Source: Natronomonas gomsonensis
GTDB lineage: Archaea; Halobacteriota; Halobacteria; Halobacteriales; Haloarculaceae
DNA: 64,000 nt
Direction: 5' to 3'
Assembly (NCBI RefSeq): GCF_024300825.1
Contig: NZ_CP101323.1
Coordinates: forward strand, 2,232,001-2,296,000
The translations under genes were made by a program, and so were the position numbers. The notes beneath the pieces are model-generated. The model was not told the DNA's origin. It worked only from the letters and a program-made list of their open reading frames with translations, and did no database searches. This document shows positions 37,105-44,627 of the stretch, piece after piece (the first letter of the stretch is position 1; every line of letters begins with the position of its first letter).

Positions 37105-38138
37105 GGCGCTCCCACGGGGTGGAACCCGGTGAACTCCAGTCCGGCCGTCTCATCGAGTCCGAGGGCGATGTTGGCCGCGTGGACCGCCTGTCCCGCGGAG
37201 CCTTTCATCATGTTGTCGATGGCCGAGAAGACGACGAGGCGTTTGTTCCGGGGGTCGACCTCGAAGCCGACCTCCGCGAAGTTCGAGCCCGCAACCGCCT
37301 TGGGTTCGGGGTATCGGTACACTCCGGAGCCGCCGGCGACCAGCCGGACGAACGGTTCGTCCTCGTAACTACCTCGGTAGGCTTGCCAAAGGTCGCCTTT
37401 CGAGACCGGCCCGTTGGGGTAGACGTGACAGGTCGCGGAGGCACCGCGAGTCATGTCGACCGCGTGGGCGGTAAAGGAGACCTGTGTGCCGAGGTACTCC
37501 TCGATTTCGGCCTCGTGTCGGTGGCCCGTCGGAGCGTAGGGCCGAACGACGCCGGAGCGTTCGGCATGCGAGGATGCCTCCCCGCCGCCGGCACCACCTT
37601 CCGAGGAGCCGACCTTCACGTCGACGACGACCTGCTCGTCACCCGAAAGGATGTCCGCGTCGAAAAGCGGCTTGAGGCCGAGAATTGCGGCCGTCGCGTT
37701 ACAGCCACCGGAGGCGATGAGGTCCGCGCCGGCGAGGTTCTCGCGGTTGAGTTCCGGCAGCGCGTATTCGGACTCCGAAAGCAACTCTGGGCGGTCGTGG
37801 CCGTCGTACCACTCGTCGTACTGTTCCTCGCGGTTCAGTCGGAAGTCCGCACTCAAGTCGACGACGGTGTCGGCGGCCTCACGAAAGGCGTCGATGTGGT
37901 CCATCGTGACGCCGTGGGGCGTACACGCGAAGAGCACGTCGACAGAGTCGAGGTCCTCAGGGCTGGAAAACCGGAGACTCATCCCCCGGAGGTTCGGGTG
38001 GACCGAACCGACGGTCTTGTTCTCGTAACTCCGAGAGGTGGCTTGAGCCACCTCGAATTCGGGGTGGCCGTCGAGGAGTCGAAGGAGTTCGCCGCCGGTG
38101 AAGCCACTGGCCCCAACGACCGAGGCGGTGTAGCTCAT
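37101..38138 (-). CDS. argC: [LysW]-glutamyl/aminoadipyl phosphate reductase
   Basis: 345 residues. Rossmann motif VVGASGFTGGELLRLL at the N-terminus and the catalytic cysteine in ASGGCNATAAILGL identify the semialdehyde dehydrogenase family. An acid-poor insertion with GSSEGGAGGGEASSHAERSG is typical of the LysY/ArgC branch. It reduces the LysW-bound acyl phosphate to the semialdehyde with NADPH. Overlaps argX by four bases. Confidence 0.94.
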   Translation of the reverse strand: MSYTASVVGASGFTGGELLRLLDGHPEFEVAQATSRSYENKTVGSVHPNLRGMSLRFSSPEDLDSVDVLFACTPHGVTMDHIDAFREAADTVVDLSADFRLNREEQYDEWYDGHDRPELLSESEYALPELNRENLAGADLIASGGCNATAAILGLKPLFDADILSGDEQVVVDVKVGSSEGGAGGGEASSHAERSGVVRPYAPTGHRHEAEIEEYLGTQVSFTAHAVDMTRGASATCHVYPNGPVSKGDLWQAYRGSYEDEPFVRLVAGGSGVYRYPEPKAVAGSNFAEVGFEVDPRNKRLVVFSAIDNMMKGSAGQAVHAANIALGLDETAGLEFTGFHPVGAP

Positions 38139-38998
38139 GCGGTCACCTCGACGCCCTGTACCTTCGCCTCCAGCCAGTCGACGACCGTTCCGGGCACGTC
38201 CACGTCGCTGACCTCGTTGAGCGCCTTGAACTCGACGGTGTGGTTGACCTCGTGGACGGTGTAGGAGTCACCGGTCTCCATGAGGTCGACGCCAAGCAAG
38301 CCGCCGCCGACGGCATCCGAGGCGCGTTCGACGAGGTCCGCCATCTCCTCGGTGACCTCGATGGGTTCGGTCTCGGCACCGCGGGCGGCGTTGGTGAGCC
38401 AGTGGTCCGAGGAGCGAGCCATCGCCGCGACGGGTTCGCCGTCGGTGGCGACGACGCGGATGTCACGGCCCGGCTTCTCGACGAACTCCTGGATGTAGAA
38501 CACCTTGTGCTCGTAGTGGCCGAGTGTCTCTTTGTGTTCGAGGATGGCCTCGGCGGCGTCGCGGGAGTCGATTTTCGCCATCAGCCGACCCCACGATCCG
38601 ACGACGGGTTTCAGCACGCAGGGATAGCCGAAGTGCTCGATTGACTCCATTGCGGACTCCTTGGTGAACGCCACCTCGGTGGCGGGCGTCGGCACGTCCG
38701 CGTTCGCGAGGACGAGGCTGTTCCGTGCTTTGTCGGCGCAGATAGCCGCCGTCTCCGGTTCGTTGACGACCGGAATCCCGTAGGAATCGACGAATCGGGT
38801 GATGTAGCGCGACCGGCTGGTCGCGAGACAGCGGTCGACCACGATGTCGACATCGTCGAAGACCTCCGGAACGTCGTGGACGCTGAAACGCTCCTTTCGG
38901 ACGTCGATTTTCGTCACGTCGTGGCCACGGTCGCGAAGCTCGCTGAGCAGGAGCTTCTCGTCGCGACGGATACGCGAGTAGAGGATACCTACGTTCAT
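38135..38998 (-). CDS. argX: Glutamate--LysW ligase ArgX (ATP-grasp)
   Basis: 287 residues, ATP-grasp fold of the RimK/LysX group (MNVGILYSRIRRDEKLLLSE; YPCVLKPVVGSWGRLMAKI; VFYIQEFVEKPGRDIRVVAT; LLGVDLMETGDSYTVHEVNH). It joins the amino group of glutamate (or aminoadipate) to the C-terminal Glu of LysW, protecting it. Known substrate-specificity residues of ArgX versus LysX cannot be judged by eye. 51 bp downstream of lysW. Confidence 0.93.
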   Translation of the reverse strand: MNVGILYSRIRRDEKLLLSELRDRGHDVTKIDVRKERFSVHDVPEVFDDVDIVVDRCLATSRSRYITRFVDSYGIPVVNEPETAAICADKARNSLVLANADVPTPATEVAFTKESAMESIEHFGYPCVLKPVVGSWGRLMAKIDSRDAAEAILEHKETLGHYEHKVFYIQEFVEKPGRDIRVVATDGEPVAAMARSSDHWLTNAARGAETEPIEVTEEMADLVERASDAVGGGLLGVDLMETGDSYTVHEVNHTVEFKALNEVSDVDVPGTVVDWLEAKVQGVEVTA

Positions 38999-39049
38999 TT
39001 GTGGGTTCCCTCGGTGTTCGCGCGGCTGGCTACGCCGACGTACATCGCC

Positions 39050-39214
39050 TTACTCCCCCCAGTCCTCTTCCAGTTCGGGTGCCGTCTCCAGCTCGACGGG
39101 GTCGTCACCGACCACTTCGAGTTCGGCACCGCAGGTCGCACAGTCGACGATTTCTCCGACTTCGAGGTCGTCGTGCAGGTCCAGTTCGGCCCCGCACTCG
39201 GGACATTCTGCCAT
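39050..39214 (-). CDS. lysW: Amino-group carrier protein LysW
   Basis: 54 residues. The zinc ribbon has two CxxC pairs (AECPECGAEL and VDCATCGAEL), and the protein ends EEDWGE. The C-terminal Glu is the residue to which ArgX attaches glutamate, and the EDWGE ending is the LysW hallmark. The gene starts the lysW-argX-argC-argB-argD-argE-argF operon, with a leaderless promoter (TTTAAG 28-33 nt before ATG). Acidic surface residues bind the operon's enzymes. Confidence 0.95.
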   Translation of the reverse strand: MAECPECGAELDLHDDLEVGEIVDCATCGAELEVVGDDPVELETAPELEEDWGE

Positions 39215-39241
39215 TGTGCCCGATACTCGTCGCTATATTCA

Positions 39242-39248
39242 CTTAAAG
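39242..39248 (-). promoter_or_regulatory. TATA box of the lysW-argF operon
   Basis: On the minus strand CTTTAAG lies 28-34 nt before the lysW ATG, fitting a leaderless transcript. A GCATA/TATGC hairpin (39279-39296) sits a further 30 nt upstream. Confidence 0.6.
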
Positions 39249-39355
39249 GCTTCGAACTTGTCAGTATAGTATAACAACGCATACCGGCCGCTATGCGGGA
39301 AAATGAGGCGTTTGAAGCGTTCGAGTGACGTTGCGTGTCAGTTTTGTGGTAGTAT

Positions 39356-39371
39356 GTCCCCGGCCGGGGAC
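39356..39371. repeat. Perfect 16-bp palindrome between argH and lysW
   Basis: GTCCCCGGCCGGGGAC is fully self-complementary. It lies 37 bp beyond the argH stop in the gap before the lysW promoter. With no T tract on the minus strand, it is either an mRNA 3'-end hairpin for argGH or a binding site; which one cannot be told. Confidence 0.5.
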
Positions 39372-39407
39372 GGCGGGGGTCGACGCGGAGGGACGGACCG
39401 CCGTCGT

Positions 39408-40862
39408 TCAGACACGGCGGTTCACCTCCTCGCGGCGCCATTCGGCTGCCTCGGCCACCGCTTCCCGGCGGGCCTCCAGCGCCTCGTCGTCGACCTCGAC
39501 GGCCGTCACCGCCCGGTCAAGCGCGCCGGATACCGCTTCGGGTGCCGGGCCGCCGAAGGAGTCACGAGAGACGACGCTTTCCTCGGGGTCGAGTGCGGCC
39601 TCGACCGCATCACGGTCGGCGCGCGCCTCAAGCGGTTCGCCGAGCACTTCCTGTGCGGCAGCATCGAGTGCCTCGTAATCGGACCCGGATTCGGCGGCGA
39701 GCGCCACCATCTCGTGGGCGGTCCGGAACGGTACGCCGGCCATCGCCAGCAGGTCGGCGACGCCGGTGGCCGTCGAAAATCCCTCCCCGGCGGCCGTCGC
39801 CAGCGTCTCTGCGGGCCACTCGGCGGTCGCAACCGCGCCGGCGGCCACCTCGGTTGCCTCCCTAACGGCGTCGACGGCATCGAAGGCGTGGTTGTGCGCC
39901 CGCTGGAGGTCTCGGTTGTACGCACGCGGCAACCCCTTCAGTATCGTCAGCAGGGCGTTCAGCCCCGCCGAGGCGTCGCCGGACGCTCCCCGAACCAACT
40001 CCATCGTATCCGGGTTCTTCTTTTGGGGCATAATCGAGGACGTCGAGGAGTAGTCGTCCGAGAGCTCGACGAACCCCTTGTTGGAGAACACGACGAGGTC
40101 CTCGGCGAGGCCGGACAGCGTCGTCGACAGCGCCGCGACGGCCGCCGTCGTCTCCACGAGGAAGTCCCGCGCGGAAGCGGCGTCCATCGAGTTTTCGAGG
40201 ACCGACTCGAAGCCGAGCAACTCGGCGACCCGCTCGCGGTCGATATCGAAGGGCGTCCCCGCGAAGGCAGCCGCCCCAAGCGGCGAGCGGTCGATGCGGT
40301 CGTAGGCGTCGAGCAGTCGCTCGGTGTCGCGGGCCAGCGCCGATTCGTAGGACAGCAGGTAGTGACCGACCGTCGTCGGTTGGGCCGGTTGGAGATGCGT
40401 AAAGCCGGGCATCACCGTCTCGGTGTGTTCGGTGGCGAGTTCGGTCAACACCTCGCGGGTCTCGATGACCGTCTTGACGGTCGCCAGCACGTCCTCGCGC
40501 AGGCGATAGCGGATGCAGGTCGCCACTTCGTCGTTTCGCGAGCGGGCGGTGTGCATCCGGCCGCCGCGCTCGCCGACGTGCTCGATGACGGCCGTCTCGA
40601 TTGCGGCGTGGACGTCCTCGCCGTCGGGGAGGGCGTCGTGGCCCGCCGCCTCCACGTCGTCGAGCGCTTCGAGGATGGCCGCGGCGTCGTCGCCGTCGAT
40701 GATACCCTGTTCGTCGAGCATCACGACGTGGGCGCGGTCGACGGCGAGGTCCGCCTCGAAGATGCGTTCGTCGGCCGCGAGACTCGAGAGGAACCCGCGG
40801 GCGGGGCCGCCGCTGAAACGCTCGCGGCGAACGACATCGTCGCTACCTTCCTCTTCGCTCAT
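39408..40862 (-). CDS. argH: Argininosuccinate lyase
   Basis: 484 residues. The fumarase/ASL signature SSIMPQKKNPD and the flanking TRSRNDEVAT and HLQPAQPTTVGHYL segments are intact. It cleaves argininosuccinate to arginine and fumarate. Start lies four bases after the argG stop, so argG and argH form one transcript, separate from lysW-argF. Confidence 0.96.
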   Translation of the reverse strand: MSEEEGSDDVVRRERFSGGPARGFLSSLAADERIFEADLAVDRAHVVMLDEQGIIDGDDAAAILEALDDVEAAGHDALPDGEDVHAAIETAVIEHVGERGGRMHTARSRNDEVATCIRYRLREDVLATVKTVIETREVLTELATEHTETVMPGFTHLQPAQPTTVGHYLLSYESALARDTERLLDAYDRIDRSPLGAAAFAGTPFDIDRERVAELLGFESVLENSMDAASARDFLVETTAAVAALSTTLSGLAEDLVVFSNKGFVELSDDYSSTSSIMPQKKNPDTMELVRGASGDASAGLNALLTILKGLPRAYNRDLQRAHNHAFDAVDAVREATEVAAGAVATAEWPAETLATAAGEGFSTATGVADLLAMAGVPFRTAHEMVALAAESGSDYEALDAAAQEVLGEPLEARADRDAVEAALDPEESVVSRDSFGGPAPEAVSGALDRAVTAVEVDDEALEARREAVAEAAEWRREEVNRRV

Positions 40863-40866
40863 GTGG

Positions 40867-42069
40867 CTATTCCTCTTTTTGACTGTCGATGACGCGGTTT
40901 GCCAGACGCTCCTGGAAGCCGTGGTACTTCGCGACGCCGGTGGCGTCGTCCTGTTCGATGCCGCCGATGACGTCCTCGGTGTTGAACGAGGCCGCTTCCG
41001 CGGAGTAGACGGCGAACTGCGAGGACCGGCCGACCGGACGGGCCTGACCGCCTTCGAGGCGAATCGTCACGCTGCCGGTGACGCGGGTCTGGGTCTCCTC
41101 GATGAAGCCCTCCAGTGCACCGACCAGCGGCGCGTTCACGAGGCCCTGATACCCCTTCTCGGACCACTCGTGGTCGATTTGCTTCTTGAAGGAGCGTTCT
41201 TCCTTCGTGAGGACGAGGTCCTCCAGCGCCTGGTGGGCGTTGAGCAGCACCGTCGCCGCAGGGTGTTCGTAGTTCTCGCGGACCTTCAGGCCGAGCATGC
41301 GGTCCTCCATGATGTCGGAGCGGCCGACGCCGTAGTCGCCTGCGAGGTCGTTGAGCGTCTGGGTGAGTTCGACCGGTTCCATCGCCTCGCCGTCGAGGCT
41401 GACGGGATAGCCGTTCTCGAAGCCGATTTCGAGTTCGCGCGTCTCGCCCGTGGGCGCGGTCGTCCACTCGTAGATGTCCTCCGGCGGGACGTAGCTCGGC
41501 TCTTCGAGTTCCGACCCCTCGATGGAGCGACTCCAGAGGTTCGTGTCGATGCTGTATTTGCCCTCGTCGCCGCCCTCGACGGGCAGGTCGCGTTCGGCGG
41601 CGTACTCCTGTTCGAACTCCCGTGTCAGGCCGAGTTCACGGACCGGCGCGATGACCTCCATGTCGGAGTCACGCCAGACGGCCTCGAAGCGGAGTTGGTC
41701 GTTGCCCTTCCCGGTACAGCCGTGTGCGAGGCCGGTACAGCCCTGCTCTTCGGCGACTTCGAGAATCGCCGTCGCGATGACCGGACGGGCGAGTGCGGTG
41801 CCGAGCGGGTAGCCTTGGTAGGAGGCGTTGGCGCGGACGGCGTCGAAACAGAGGTCGGCGAACTCGTCTTTCGCGTCGACGACGTAGTGTTCGAGGTTCA
41901 GCGCTTCGGCGGTCTCTTCGGCCTCGGCGAACTCGGCTTCGGGTTGGCCGACGTCGACGGTGACGCCGATGACCTCGTCGTAGCCGTATTCTTCCTTGAG
42001 CAGCGGGACACAGACTGTCGTGTCGAGCCCACCGGAGAAGGCGAGCGCGACGCGTTCGTTGTCGGACAT
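40867..42069 (-). CDS. argG: Argininosuccinate synthase
   Basis: 400 residues. The N-terminal PP-loop VALAFSGGLDTTVCVPLL binds ATP, and the citrulline/aspartate-binding segments (GCTGKGNDQLRFE, LARPVIATAI, DIMEDRMLG) are conserved. It joins citrulline and aspartate. The ATG lies 88 nt after a short upstream ORF and about 190 nt after a strong TATA box at 42264-42270, so its mRNA probably has a structured leader. Confidence 0.96.
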   Translation of the reverse strand: MSDNERVALAFSGGLDTTVCVPLLKEEYGYDEVIGVTVDVGQPEAEFAEAEETAEALNLEHYVVDAKDEFADLCFDAVRANASYQGYPLGTALARPVIATAILEVAEEQGCTGLAHGCTGKGNDQLRFEAVWRDSDMEVIAPVRELGLTREFEQEYAAERDLPVEGGDEGKYSIDTNLWSRSIEGSELEEPSYVPPEDIYEWTTAPTGETRELEIGFENGYPVSLDGEAMEPVELTQTLNDLAGDYGVGRSDIMEDRMLGLKVRENYEHPAATVLLNAHQALEDLVLTKEERSFKKQIDHEWSEKGYQGLVNAPLVGALEGFIEETQTRVTGSVTIRLEGGQARPVGRSSQFAVYSAEAASFNTEDVIGGIEQDDATGVAKYHGFQERLANRVIDSQKEE

Positions 42070-42092
42070 TGGTGTGGTGTTTTGGATGACGG

Positions 42093-42109
42093 ACCGTCAA
42101 CCGGACGGT
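42093..42109 (-). repeat. Hairpin between the short leader ORF and argG
   Basis: ACCGTC (42093-42098) and GACGGT (42104-42109) pair around a 5-nt loop, 24-40 nt before the argG ATG. In the + direction it is followed by TTTT; in the argG direction it lies in the 5' leader. Confidence 0.5.
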
Positions 42110-42157
42110 TTTCGTTGAAAGCGAGGCGAGCGCGACTGGAGTGAGTACTATTCGGGC

Positions 42158-42238
42158 CTAACGGCCCGGTCGCGGTCGCCGAAGAATGGAGTACCCACCG
42201 GTGAGCACGGACGCGCTGAAGCGGTGGGTCTGCGTCAT
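42158..42238 (-). CDS. Putative arginine-rich leader peptide of argG
   Basis: A 26-codon ORF whose ATG lies 25-31 nt after the TATA box TTTAATA, exactly leaderless spacing. It starts MTQTHRF and ends RRPRPGR; five of 26 residues are Arg, four of them in the last seven, encoded CGG, CGA, CGA and CGT. An 8-bp hairpin (42193-42200 with 42222-42229) lies within the ORF and another (GGGCC/GGCCC, 42154-42167) overlaps its stop. argG starts 88 nt later. The layout resembles bacterial amino-acid attenuators. GC-rich DNA yields Arg codons by chance, so coding is unproven. Confidence 0.45.
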   Translation of the reverse strand: MTQTHRFSASVLTGGYSILRRPRPGR

Positions 42239-42263
42239 GTATCTCGTTCTATTCTCAGAGCGG

Positions 42264-42270
42264 TATTAAA
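42264..42270 (-). promoter_or_regulatory. TATA box upstream of the argG leader
   Basis: TTTAATA on the minus strand, with a purine-rich BRE-like AAGCG just before it. It predicts initiation at the ATG of the short ORF at 42238 and a leader of about 170 nt before argG. No gene on the plus strand could use the reverse reading. Confidence 0.65.
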
Positions 42271-42276
42271 CGCTTG

Positions 42277-42292
42277 TGGAACGGCCGTTCCA
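42277..42292. promoter_or_regulatory. 16-bp palindromic operator candidate
   Basis: TGGAACGGCCGTTCCA is perfectly self-complementary and ends six bases upstream of the argG-leader TATA box, the position where archaeal activators or repressors bind. The bound regulator, if any, is unknown; an Lrp- or arginine-responsive factor is one guess. Confidence 0.5.
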
Positions 42293-42338
42293 TGGCAGGC
42301 AATAGCGTGGCGTACGCCACCGAGACCGTCAGTCAGGG

Positions 42339-43097
42339 TCATCCCCGGCGTCGTCGAATCGCCAAGAGCGCGACGGCGAGGGGGACGAGCGCGACGAGGA
42401 GTGCCCGGGCGGCGGTTCCGAACCCGGATGGCTGTTCGCTTGGGCCGGCCGCAGTCGTCTCTACCATTGCGTCGGTGGGCGTCTCCGTACTCGGGTTCGT
42501 GAACTCCGCGTAGAACCGCGAGAAGTTCGAGGTGCCGGGGTTCCACAGCGCGCTGTTGCGCTGGACGCGAAGCGGGCTGGGGGCTAACTGTCCGCGAACG
42601 TACCCTTCGGGACCGTGCATCGCGACCCGGCGACGGTCCTGGTCGAAGGGGTCGTAACTGCTTCGGAACGGTTCGGCGACGATGACCCGGTTGGACTCGG
42701 CGTAGGAGAAGTTCTCCCACGTCGCGTGGACTTCGAGTCGTCCGTACCCCTCGCCATCCATCTCGTAGGTCTCGACGCTGACGTTGTGAACCCGCATGTC
42801 ACGGCCCGAGGCCGCACTGCCGTTTTCGGCCATCGACCGGAACTGCGCCGCAATCTCGTCTCGCCACTGCTGTCTCGCGGTTTCGTTCTCCGCGAACCCC
42901 TCGTACAGTTGCCGCTCCTCGTCGTCGTCGAGGTCGTAGGAGGAGACGTGATGTACCGACGCATCACCGTCGGCGTGCAGTTCGATGCCGATGAGGTTCC
43001 GGTCGGGTTCCTCGTGGGCGGCCGCGCCGACGCCGGCGCCGACCGCGACGGCGAGACAGCAGAACACAGCCACGGCGACCGCGAGCGTTCCTCGCAT
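42339..43097 (-). CDS. Exported membrane-anchored haloarchaeal surface protein, unknown function
   Basis: 252 residues from MRGTLAVAVAVFCCLAVAVG; an upstream ATG at 43178 would add a stretch that is not signal-like. A Sec signal peptide (about 1-27) precedes an extracellular domain of about 190 residues with several N-glycosylation sequons (ENETA, ENGS, HNVS, ENFS), then a C-terminal helix (AARALLVALVPLAVALLAI) and RRRRG stop-transfer tail. The pattern fits the DUF7345-type haloarchaeal surface proteins; this assignment is tentative. Confidence 0.75.
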   Translation of the reverse strand: MRGTLAVAVAVFCCLAVAVGAGVGAAAHEEPDRNLIGIELHADGDASVHHVSSYDLDDDEERQLYEGFAENETARQQWRDEIAAQFRSMAENGSAASGRDMRVHNVSVETYEMDGEGYGRLEVHATWENFSYAESNRVIVAEPFRSSYDPFDQDRRRVAMHGPEGYVRGQLAPSPLRVQRNSALWNPGTSNFSRFYAEFTNPSTETPTDAMVETTAAGPSEQPSGFGTAARALLVALVPLAVALLAIRRRRG

Positions 43098-43192
43098 CGA
43101 CCGTTGGTCTGTGACCCGGTGGCAAATCGGTTTCGCCTCGTGGTCGAAAAACGGCCACAGCGCTTTTGCACGCACCACGCGCAGTCGAACGT

Positions 43193-43378
43193 ATGCTCCC
43201 CGACAGAGCCGGCATGGACGTAGAGGACCTGTTGAAGATTATTCTCGTGCTCATCATCGTCTGGATTGCCGTCGACATCGTCCTCGACGTCCTGCAGTTC
43301 GCCTTCGGCGGCCTCAGCTCCGTCGTCGGGGTTCTCATCGTCGTGCTCATCGTCGCGTACTTCCTCGACTACATCTGA
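43193..43378 (+). CDS. Small two-helix membrane protein, unknown function
   Basis: 61 residues from ATG 43193 (MLPDRAGMDVEDLLK), or 54 from ATG 43214. Two hydrophobic segments (LLKIILVLIIVWIAVDIVLDVL and VVGVLIVVLIVAYFLDYI) make it almost entirely membrane-embedded. Similar micro-membrane proteins occur widely in haloarchaea. It lies divergent from the surface protein gene with only 95 bp between starts. Confidence 0.7.
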   Translation: MLPDRAGMDVEDLLKIILVLIIVWIAVDIVLDVLQFAFGGLSSVVGVLIVVLIVAYFLDYI

Positions 43379-43429
43379 CGGCGCGACCGTTCCACAGCGC
43401 CTATACCGTTTTCCCGCCGAGTACCGCCA

Positions 43430-43912
43430 GTGTACAGCCTGAACGTTCCCGTCCCCGGCGAGGTGTCGAAACTCGCCCGCGGCCTCGCGTCGGAGTGTCT
43501 CACCGCGACACCGCGGGACCGTCACACGCTTGTGGCGAAGCGGCTCGGCGACAGCGACCCCGCGTCGCTCGGCCGCGACGTTCGGCAGGCGTTGACCGGT
43601 CTCGACCCGTTCACCGTCGAAATCTCGGGAGTCAGCGTGTTTCGAAATCCACCGACCGGCCGCGGGCCGGTCGCTTACCTCCGCGTGGAATCGCCCCAAC
43701 TGGAACGCCTTCACGCCGTTTTGTGTGACCGTTTTTCCCCCATCGACGGCATCGAGGGCGACGACTACATCCCCCACGTCACGGTCGCCCGCGGCGGCGA
43801 TGCCGACCGCGTCGCCGGCAGCGACGTGAGCGCCGAGTGGACCGTCGATTCGCTCGTCGTCTGGGCCGCCGACTACGGCGAGCCGGTCGAACGCGTCTCG
43901 CTGCCCGCCTGA
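43430..43912 (+). CDS. 2H phosphoesterase (2'-5' RNA ligase/LigT-like) family protein
   Basis: 160 residues from GTG 43430, giving MYSLNVPVPGEV. The second H-x-T motif is plain (IPHVTVARGG). The first reads RHTLVAKRLG, where His and Thr are adjacent rather than spaced by one residue, a variation seen in haloarchaeal members of the family as I remember it. 2H enzymes act on 2',3'-cyclic phosphates or 2'-5' linkages of RNA. The substrate here is unknown. Confidence 0.75.
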   Translation: MYSLNVPVPGEVSKLARGLASECLTATPRDRHTLVAKRLGDSDPASLGRDVRQALTGLDPFTVEISGVSVFRNPPTGRGPVAYLRVESPQLERLHAVLCDRFSPIDGIEGDDYIPHVTVARGGDADRVAGSDVSAEWTVDSLVVWAADYGEPVERVSLPA

Positions 43913-43913
43913 C

Positions 43914-44627
43914 TCAGAAGAAATAGAACGACGCGAACACGCCGAGGACGATGAACAGGACCGTCAGTCCGATTGGGTTGAACAGATAGCGCAGCGGCGT
44001 GTCGTAGACGAACCGCTCGAAGGCCGTCTCCGGCGGCCGCAGCGCCCGAACCGGACGGGAGGCGAGCAGCGCCGGCCGCACCGGCGCATCGCTGGACCGC
44101 CTTTTCAATGACTCGGCGTCAAGTTCGCCGGCCACCTCGAAGTTCTCGGGGTCGTAGCCCGCCGCCAACAGCGCTCCAGCGCACGGTTTACACAGGACGT
44201 AGTTGCTGCCGTCCTCTTGGTACGCCGCGAGGTTCATCGCCGAGTCGGCGAGGTGTTGACACCGCTGACAGACGTGCTGGCGGTCGCTCCGCATCGTCGC
44301 CACCGAGTCGGGCGCCTCGGGGACGGGAAACATCGGCGCATCCTTCCGTACCTCACGGTAGGCCGGGTCGTCGGAGTGCAGCGTCGCGTGACAGGGCCGA
44401 CACAGCGTCACGGCGTTGTCGAGGTCGTCCAGCGACGGCGAGCCGTGTGCTGCGACGTGGGCCTCCAGTCGTCGCTCCGGTTGGCCGCGGTCGGCCTGCC
44501 GATAGCCACACCGCTGGCAGGTGTAGTCGTCTCGCTCCAGTGTCTCCTCACGGAGGAGGTCCCAGCGGGGCCCCTCGCCGTCCCGCGTTCGGCGCTTCTC
44601 GGCGCGTGGTTCCCAGTCGACGCTCAT
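43914..44627 (-). CDS. HNH nuclease-like protein with C-terminal membrane helix
   Basis: 237 residues. The HNH domain (about 25-85) has the zinc pairs CQRCGY and CRPCH, with LEAHVAAH supplying the first His and LDNAVTLC the Asn. A second CxxC zinc site follows (VCQRCQH...LCKPCAG). The C-terminus (YLFNPIGLTVLFIVLGVFASFYFF) is a membrane helix, unusual for an HNH enzyme. Its start overlaps by four bases the stop of the XPD-like helicase gene. Confidence 0.82.
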   Translation of the reverse strand: MSVDWEPRAEKRRTRDGEGPRWDLLREETLERDDYTCQRCGYRQADRGQPERRLEAHVAAHGSPSLDDLDNAVTLCRPCHATLHSDDPAYREVRKDAPMFPVPEAPDSVATMRSDRQHVCQRCQHLADSAMNLAAYQEDGSNYVLCKPCAGALLAAGYDPENFEVAGELDAESLKRRSSDAPVRPALLASRPVRALRPPETAFERFVYDTPLRYLFNPIGLTVLFIVLGVFASFYFF

